Below are positions 58,728 to 64,000 of a stretch of DNA of 64,000 bases, piece after piece. Every line of letters begins with the position of its first letter. The first letter of the stretch is position 1. Made by a program: the position numbers and the translations under genes. Below the pieces are notes generated by a model. It saw only the letters and a program-made list of their open reading frames with translations. It searched no databases and had not been told where the DNA came from. The stretch is from Asaia siamensis (lineage in GTDB: Bacteria; Pseudomonadota; Alphaproteobacteria; Acetobacterales; Acetobacteraceae), in contig NZ_BMCH01000001.1 in NCBI RefSeq assembly GCF_014635085.1, forward strand, positions 403,151 through 467,150, given 5' to 3'.

Positions 58728-60848
58728 ATGCGTTCTTTAAGCAACCCGTCCGCGTTTGGCGCGGAAACAGGTGGAGCGGCCGGCGCCAATGTCTCTGACA
58801 TCGCGCAGCTGAGCATCAACACTATCCGCACCCTGTCGATGGATGGTGTGGAAAAGGCCGATTCAGGCCATCCGGGAACGGCGATGGCGCTGGCTCCTGT
58901 TATGTACACGCTCTGGCAGAACGACCTGAAATATGATCCGGCAGATCCGCTCTGGCCGGCACGCGACCGCTTCGTGCTGTCCGTTGGTCATGCTTCGATG
59001 CTGCTGTATTCGACGATCTATCTCACCGGCATCCGCGATGTGGTGAAGGACAAGGTTCTCGACAGCCCGTCGCTGACCCTTGAAGACCTCAAGCAGTTCC
59101 GCCAGCTGAACTCCAAGACCCCGGGTCACCCGGAATACCGCCACACGGCGGGCATCGAGACCACGACCGGCCCGCTGGGCCAGGGCTGTGGCAACTCGGT
59201 CGGTATGGCAATGGCCGAGAAATATCTCGCAGCCCATTACAACCGCCCTGGCTATGACCTGTTCGATTACCACACCTACGTGTTCTGTGGTGACGGCGAC
59301 ATGATGGAAGGCGTTTCGTCCGAAGCAGCTTCCATGGCCGGTCATCTGGGTCTGGGCAACCTGATCTGGCTGTATGATTCGAACCAGATCTCGATCGAAG
59401 GCTCGACCAACCTTGCCTTCACCGAGAACGTTGCCGAGCGCTTCCACGCTTACAAATGGCATGTTGTGACCGTCAACGATGTCAATGACATCGCCGCTGT
59501 CAGCAAGGCGCTTGAAGAAGCCCGTTCGGTCAAGGACCGTCCGAGCCTGATCATCATGCACACGATCATCGGTTTCGGTGCCCCCAAGAAGGCTGGTACG
59601 GCTTCGGCCCATGGTGAGCCCCTGGGTGAAGAAGAAATCGCCGGTGCCAAGAAGGCCTATCACTGGCCCTGGACCGACGCATTCCATGTGCCGGAAGGCG
59701 TTCTGGAGCATTTCCAGGAAGGTCTCGGCAAGCGTGGCGCTACGGCGCGTGCAGAATGGCATGCCCTGTTCGACCGCTACACGAACGAATATCCGAAGGA
59801 AGCCGCAGAGCTGCGCGCCATCTTCGAACGTCGCCTGCCAGAAGGCTGGGACAAGGATATTCCGAAGTGGGATGCAGACGCCAAGGGCATTGCCTCGCGC
59901 GCAAGCTCGGGCAAGGTCATCAACGCCGTTGCCAAGAACGTCCCCTGGATGCTCGGTGGTTCGGCTGACCTTTCGCCGTCGACCAAGACCAACCTCACCT
60001 TTGAGGGTGCAGGGTCGTTCCAGCCGCCGCAGTGGGGTGGCACCTATGCGGGTCGCAATATCCATTTCGGTATTCGCGAACATGCCATGGGCTCGATCTG
60101 CAACGGTCTGGCGCTGGCCGGTCTGCACGCCTATGGTTCGGGCTTCCTGATCTTCTCTGATTACATGAAGGCTCCGATCCGTCTGTCGGCTCTCATGGAA
60201 CTGCCGGTCACCTACATCTTCACGCATGACTCGATCGGCGTTGGTGAAGACGGTCCGACCCATCAGCCGATCGAACAGCTTGCTCAGCTGCGTGCAACAC
60301 CTGGCATCATGACTATTCGTCCGGCAGACGCCAACGAAGTGTCTGAAGCCTGGCGCACCCTGATGCCGATGACGCACAAGCCCGCCGTGCTGATCCTGAG
60401 CCGCCAGAACCTGCCGACGCTGGATCGCAGCAAGTATGCCTGCGCTTCCAACCTCGCCAAGGGCGCCTATGTGCTCGCCAGCTGTGAAGGCAAGCCGGAC
60501 GTGATCCTGATGGCTTCGGGCTCGGAAGTGTCTCTGGTGGTCGACGCCTATGAGAAGCTGACCGCAGAAGGCATCAAGGCGCGTGTCGTTTCCTTCCCGT
60601 CCTTCGATCTCTTCGAAGAGCAGGATCAGGCCTACAAGGACAGCGTGCTGCCGCCGGACGTCAAGGGACGTGTGGCTGTCGAGCAGGCTGCTGCCTTCGG
60701 CTGGGATCGTTACACCGGCATCGGCGGTTCGATCATTGCGATGAACAGCTTCGGTGCTTCGGCTCCGCTCAAGGCGCTGCTCACCAAGTTCGGCTTCACG
60801 CCGGAGAAGGTGTATGACGCAGCGCGTGAGCAGGCTGCTCGCAAGTAA
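58728..60848 (+). CDS. tkt: Transketolase
   Basis: The 706-residue thiamine-diphosphate enzyme shows ADSGHPGTAMALAPVMYTLW, LLYSTIYLTG, TTGPLGQGCGNSVGMAMAEK, the cofactor motif GDGDMMEGVSSEAASMAGH, IHFGIREHAMG and HDSIGVGEDGPTHQPIEQLAQLR. It moves two-carbon units between sugar phosphates in the non-oxidative pentose phosphate pathway, central in acetic acid bacteria lacking a full Embden-Meyerhof route. The ATG at 58728 has GGAGG upstream. The adjoining TTG at 58725 is possible. It heads the tkt, tal-pgi, gnd cluster. Confidence 0.97.
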   Translation: MRSLSNPSAFGAETGGAAGANVSDIAQLSINTIRTLSMDGVEKADSGHPGTAMALAPVMYTLWQNDLKYDPADPLWPARDRFVLSVGHASMLLYSTIYLTGIRDVVKDKVLDSPSLTLEDLKQFRQLNSKTPGHPEYRHTAGIETTTGPLGQGCGNSVGMAMAEKYLAAHYNRPGYDLFDYHTYVFCGDGDMMEGVSSEAASMAGHLGLGNLIWLYDSNQISIEGSTNLAFTENVAERFHAYKWHVVTVNDVNDIAAVSKALEEARSVKDRPSLIIMHTIIGFGAPKKAGTASAHGEPLGEEEIAGAKKAYHWPWTDAFHVPEGVLEHFQEGLGKRGATARAEWHALFDRYTNEYPKEAAELRAIFERRLPEGWDKDIPKWDADAKGIASRASSGKVINAVAKNVPWMLGGSADLSPSTKTNLTFEGAGSFQPPQWGGTYAGRNIHFGIREHAMGSICNGLALAGLHAYGSGFLIFSDYMKAPIRLSALMELPVTYIFTHDSIGVGEDGPTHQPIEQLAQLRATPGIMTIRPADANEVSEAWRTLMPMTHKPAVLILSRQNLPTLDRSKYACASNLAKGAYVLASCEGKPDVILMASGSEVSLVVDAYEKLTAEGIKARVVSFPSFDLFEEQDQAYKDSVLPPDVKGRVAVEQAAAFGWDRYTGIGGSIIAMNSFGASAPLKALLTKFGFTPEKVYDAAREQAARK

Positions 60849-60860
60849 GACGACTACCGG

Positions 60861-60950
60861 GGCCTGACCGCTTCCTCGGCGGTCAGGCCTCTGGGGCCAC
60901 AGCGTGCTATGGCCCCCTCTCATGAGGTCAGGGTCGGAAGGCCGACCTGA
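60861..60950 (+). other. Three successive hairpins between tkt and tal-pgi
   Basis: Stem 1 pairs GGCCTGACCGC with GCGGTCAGGCC (60861-60889). Stem 2 pairs GGGGCC with GGCCCC (60893-60916). Stem 3 pairs TCAG-G-GTCGG with CCGAC-CTGA with a bulge (60928-60950). None has a T run. They may protect the tkt message, cause partial termination, or set the tkt to tal-pgi ratio. Confidence 0.6.
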
Positions 60951-61003
60951 GCTGAGACGGGTGTCCACAGGGAGCCCGTCAGGTGGACAGACAGGAGTAC
61001 GTC

Positions 61004-63871
61004 ATGGACGTCGAACAGAAGCAGGGTGCCGCTACGAGCGGGAACCCGCTGCGTGATCTTTCCAATTTTGGCCAGTCACCCTGGCTGGACTTCATCCAGA
61101 GATCCTATACTGCCGATGGCAGCCTCAAGAAGCTGGTGGACGAAGACGGCCTGCGTGGCGTGACGTCAAACCCGGCCATCTTCGAAAAGGCGATGGGCTA
61201 CGGCACGGATTACGACGCCCAGATCAAGGATCTGCTGGCCGCCGAAACCCTCTCTCCCGGCGAACTCTACGAAAAGCTTGCCATCACCGACATTCAGGCT
61301 ACCGCCAAGGTCATGCACCCGGTCTTCGTTCAGACCCAGGGTCTCGACGGCTATGTGAGCCTTGAAGTGTCGCCCTATCTCGCATTCGAGACCAAGGCTA
61401 CGGCTGACGAAGCCCGTCGCCTCTGGGCCGCCGTCAACGAAGAAAATCTGATGATCAAGATCCCGGGCACGCCCGAAGGGATCCCGGCATTCCAGGAAGT
61501 CACGTCTGAAGGCATCAGCGTCAACGTCACGCTGCTGTTCTCGCTCGAAGCCTACAAGAATGTCCTCGAAGCCTATATCAAGGGCCTCGAAATCCGCCAT
61601 GCAGCGGGCAAGGACATCAGCAAGATTGCCAGCGTTGCCTCGTTCTTCGTGTCGCGCATCGACGGCAAGATCGATGGCGCCATCGATCGTCGCGTCAAGG
61701 AAGGCGACAAGGACGCAGAAGCCCTCAAGGCCCTGCGCGGCAAGGTCGCTATCGCGAACGCCAAGGTTGCCTATCAGCATTATCTGGAAGTCACTGCTTC
61801 CGAGCGCTGGAAGAAGCTCGCCGCCGCTGGTGCCCAGCCGCAGCGTCTCCTCTGGGCCTCGACGGGCACCAAGGACAAGACCTTCTCCGATGTTCTTTAT
61901 GTTGAAGAACTGATCGGTGCCGACACGGTCAACACCATTCCGCCGGCAACTTTCGATGCCTTCCGCGATCACGGCAAGCTGCGCGCCAGCCTGACCGAAA
62001 ACGTCGAAGACGCCTTCAAGGTGATCGAGCAGCAGGCCAAGCTGGGTCTCGACCTCGACGGTGTCACCAAGACTCTCGTAACAGAAGGCTGCGCTTCGTT
62101 CTGCGACGCTTTCGACCAGCTGCTTGGGGCGGTAGCAAACAAGCAGGCCACGTTTCTCGGGTCCAAACTGATTGAGCAGAAGGCCGAGCTTCCAGCCGAC
62201 CTGAAAGCCGCAGCCGATGCGGTGCTCGAAGACTGGCGCAAGACCGGCAAGGGCCGCAAGCTCTGGGCCAAGGACGCGACGGTATGGACCGGCGGCGACG
62301 AAGCCAAGTGGCTGAAGTGGCTCGACATTGTCGATGAGCGTCTGGCCCATGTGTCTGAGCTTGAGGCGTTTGCGAGCGAGGTGAAGGCCAAGGGCTTCAG
62401 CGACGTGCTGCTGCTCGGTATGGGCGGTTCGAGCCTCGGTCCGGAAGTGATTGCCGAGACCTTCGGTCACATCGCAGGCTTCCCGAAGCTGCATGTGCTC
62501 GACAGCACCGACCCGCAGCAGGTCAAGACGTATGAAAATGCCGTCGACCTCAAGAAGACCCTGTTCATCGTTTCGTCCAAGTCGGGCGGTACGCTTGAGC
62601 CGAACATTCTGAAGGCCTATTTCTTCGCTGCTGCCGAAAAGGCACTCGGCTCGGCTCCTGGCGCACATTTTGTCGCCGTGACCGATCCGGGCTCGCATAT
62701 GGAAGAAGTGGCCAAGAAGGATGGCTTCTGGAAGATCTTCTACGGCGAAAAGCAGATTGGCGGCCGTTTCTCGGTTCTGTCCAATTTCGGTCTGGTTCCT
62801 GCCGCTGCTGCCGGTCTGGACGTGCGCGCATTCCTCGAATCAGCGCTGCGTTCGGTCAAAGAAGCTTCGGCCAGCACCCCGCCCGCGCAGAACACTGCGC
62901 TCCAGCTCGGTGCCATCCTCGGCGCTGCCGCAACCAAGTTCGGCCGCGACAAGGTGACGATCATCGCATCGCCTGCGATCTATGATCTCGGCGCCTGGCT
63001 CGAGCAGCTTCTGGCTGAATCGACCGGCAAGAAGGGCACGGGCCTGATTCCCATCGACGACGAGACCCTCGGGGCTCCTGCCGTCTATGGCAAGGATCGC
63101 GTCTTCGCCTATCTGCGTCTGAAGGGTGAAGCCTGCCCCAACCAGGAGAAGGCAATCGCCGCTCTCGTGGAAGCAGGTGAGCCGGTTGTGACGATCGATC
63201 TGGCCGACAAGCTCGATATCGCTCAGGCTTTCTTCCACTGGGAATATGCCACGGCAGTTGCCGGTTCGGTTCTCGCGATCGACCCGTTTGATCAGCCGGA
63301 TGTGGAATTCAGCAAGATCGAGACCAAGAAGCTCACGACTGCCTTCAACGAGACGGGCAAGCTTCCGCCTGAGACACCGTTCGCAACCTCGGGTGCGTTC
63401 GAGTTCTTTGCTGACGATGCCAACGCCAAGGCGCTTGGCGGCGGCGATGCGCTGGCGATCCTGAAGGCCCATTTCGGCCGCGTGAAGGCGGGCGATTATG
63501 TGGGTGTTCTGGCTTATGTCGAGCGCGATCTGAAGACACGCGAGTGGATCCAGAACGTTCGCCTCGATCTGCGTGACCAGTTGAAGGTTGCAACGGCTGC
63601 CGAGTTCGGCCCGCGCTTCCTGCACTCGACCGGTCAGGCCTATAAGGGCGGCCCGGATAGTGGCGTGTTCCTGCAGATCACGGCTGACGATCATGCCGAT
63701 CTGAGCGTCCCTGGTGAACGCTTCACTTTCAGTGTGGTGAAGGCTGCTCAGGCACGTGGCGATTTCGATGTGCTTTCCGAACGTGGCCGCCGTGCCCTGC
63801 GCGTGCACATCAAGGGACCGCTCGAAGCTGGCCTTGCCGAACTGGCAGCGGTCATCAAGAAAGCCGTCTGA
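61004..63871 (+). CDS. tal-pgi: Bifunctional transaldolase / glucose-6-phosphate isomerase
   Basis: The 955-residue fusion has a transaldolase half (~1-370: WLDFIQRSY, GLRGVTSNPAIFEKAM, the Schiff-base Lys152 in LMIKIPGTPEG, NVTLLFSLEAYKNVLEAYIKG, GKVAIANAKVAYQHYLE). The isomerase half (~390-955) shows LLLGMGGSSLGPEVIAET, SSKSGGTLEPNILKAYF and DPGSHMEEVAKKDGFWKIF. It links fructose-6-phosphate made by transaldolase directly to glucose-6-phosphate. Such fusions are known in acetic acid bacteria. The ATG at 61004 follows ACAGGAG. A GTG at 60983 is an inferior alternative. Confidence 0.96.
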   Translation: MDVEQKQGAATSGNPLRDLSNFGQSPWLDFIQRSYTADGSLKKLVDEDGLRGVTSNPAIFEKAMGYGTDYDAQIKDLLAAETLSPGELYEKLAITDIQATAKVMHPVFVQTQGLDGYVSLEVSPYLAFETKATADEARRLWAAVNEENLMIKIPGTPEGIPAFQEVTSEGISVNVTLLFSLEAYKNVLEAYIKGLEIRHAAGKDISKIASVASFFVSRIDGKIDGAIDRRVKEGDKDAEALKALRGKVAIANAKVAYQHYLEVTASERWKKLAAAGAQPQRLLWASTGTKDKTFSDVLYVEELIGADTVNTIPPATFDAFRDHGKLRASLTENVEDAFKVIEQQAKLGLDLDGVTKTLVTEGCASFCDAFDQLLGAVANKQATFLGSKLIEQKAELPADLKAAADAVLEDWRKTGKGRKLWAKDATVWTGGDEAKWLKWLDIVDERLAHVSELEAFASEVKAKGFSDVLLLGMGGSSLGPEVIAETFGHIAGFPKLHVLDSTDPQQVKTYENAVDLKKTLFIVSSKSGGTLEPNILKAYFFAAAEKALGSAPGAHFVAVTDPGSHMEEVAKKDGFWKIFYGEKQIGGRFSVLSNFGLVPAAAAGLDVRAFLESALRSVKEASASTPPAQNTALQLGAILGAAATKFGRDKVTIIASPAIYDLGAWLEQLLAESTGKKGTGLIPIDDETLGAPAVYGKDRVFAYLRLKGEACPNQEKAIAALVEAGEPVVTIDLADKLDIAQAFFHWEYATAVAGSVLAIDPFDQPDVEFSKIETKKLTTAFNETGKLPPETPFATSGAFEFFADDANAKALGGGDALAILKAHFGRVKAGDYVGVLAYVERDLKTREWIQNVRLDLRDQLKVATAAEFGPRFLHSTGQAYKGGPDSGVFLQITADDHADLSVPGERFTFSVVKAAQARGDFDVLSERGRRALRVHIKGPLEAGLAELAAVIKKAV

Positions 63872-63880
63872 GACTGACGC

Positions 63881-63915
63881 AATCCGCCCCGCTCCAACGG
63901 GGCGGATTGTTTTTT
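63881..63915 (+). terminator. Rho-independent terminator after tal-pgi
   Basis: An 11-base perfect stem, AATCCGCCCCG with CGGGGCGGATT, is followed by GTTTTTT. It lies directly after the tal-pgi stop and before gnd. Confidence 0.92.
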
Positions 63916-63962
63916 GACGTGGTAGTTAGAGGGCACAGGAAGACTGTGCAGGAGTTTTGAAG

Positions 63963-64000
63963 ATGCAAATCGGTATTGTTGGCCTTGGCCGTATGGGCGG
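63963..64000 (+). CDS. gnd: 6-phosphogluconate dehydrogenase, 5' end only
   Basis: Only the first 12 codons lie in the window. They read MQIGIVGLGRMG, the NADP-binding start typical of 6-phosphogluconate dehydrogenases. A CAGGAG ribosome site is upstream. The order tkt, tal-pgi, gnd fits the pentose phosphate cluster of acetic acid bacteria and supports the call. Other Rossmann-fold dehydrogenases such as 3-hydroxyisobutyrate dehydrogenase start similarly. Confidence 0.7.
   Translation, partial: MQIGIVGLGRMG

Noticed and set aside
58863-60968. A 701-codon open frame on the strand opposite tkt
   Set aside because: It lies wholly antisense to a clear transketolase, its product is rich in His, Arg and Gly without any domain, and such frames arise from the strong codon bias of GC-rich genes.

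Overview
The window is about 64 kb of high-GC, densely packed chromosome from an alphaproteobacterium. It most likely comes from an acetic acid bacterium (Acetobacteraceae). The best clues are a transketolase gene followed by a fused transaldolase/glucose-6-phosphate isomerase and then 6-phosphogluconate dehydrogenase, a fused ispDF, an ATP12-type F1-ATPase assembly chaperone, a metZ-apaG pair under a SAM-II riboswitch, and a CtrA-family regulator. I see no insertion sequence, prophage, CRISPR array or rRNA operon. Most of the window looks like core genome.

Layout. 1-10 kb: the 5' end of a ccmC-like cytochrome c maturation gene, an EVE-domain protein, a MocR regulator divergent from a PNPOx-fold protein, a YqjI/YqjH-like metal-sensor and ferric-reductase operon with a perfect inverted-repeat operator, a Sad-like aldehyde dehydrogenase, an EcsC protein, aat, and two tandem related exported proteins. 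10-20 kb: bcp, a giant AsmA/YhdP-like protein, then an overlapping chain rarA, rluA-family pseudouridine synthase, asmA-like and ATP12. 20-34 kb: ispDF, a GalP-like sugar transporter, an AT-rich gap, a small exported peptide, a propeller-GGDEF receptor, apaG, metZ with its SAM-II riboswitch, tRNA-Gly(CCC), a 2OG-Fe dioxygenase, a type II NADH dehydrogenase, argJ and a parvulin. 34-51 kb: secA, yebC-ruvCAB-ybgC-tolQRAB-pal-cpoB-tilS-ftsH-glmM-thiD, a conserved block for secretion, recombination, envelope integrity, proteolysis and cell-wall precursors. 51-58 kb: a CtrA-like regulator facing an unknown gene, unknown exported proteins, an M29 aminopeptidase, hisC with an ankyrin protein, and an MBL hydrolase. 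58-64 kb: tkt, tal-pgi and the start of gnd, which form the pentose phosphate block.

The most notable observations are these. (1) The CtrA-family regulator at 51419-52162 carries Glu instead of Asp at the phospho-acceptor position 51, which matches the classic phosphomimetic CtrA allele in natural form. (2) A 71-residue exported peptide with a CX5C end sits next to a propeller-GGDEF receptor, and the receptor's best initiation site appears to be a CTG codon. (3) There is a clear SAM-II riboswitch before metZ. (4) TolB has a twin-arginine-like leader. (5) A 57-residue single-pass membrane protein lies in a gap that looks empty. Gene starts were chosen from Shine-Dalgarno sequences, overlaps and family N-termini. 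Many genes are coupled through ATGA or TTGA overlaps.
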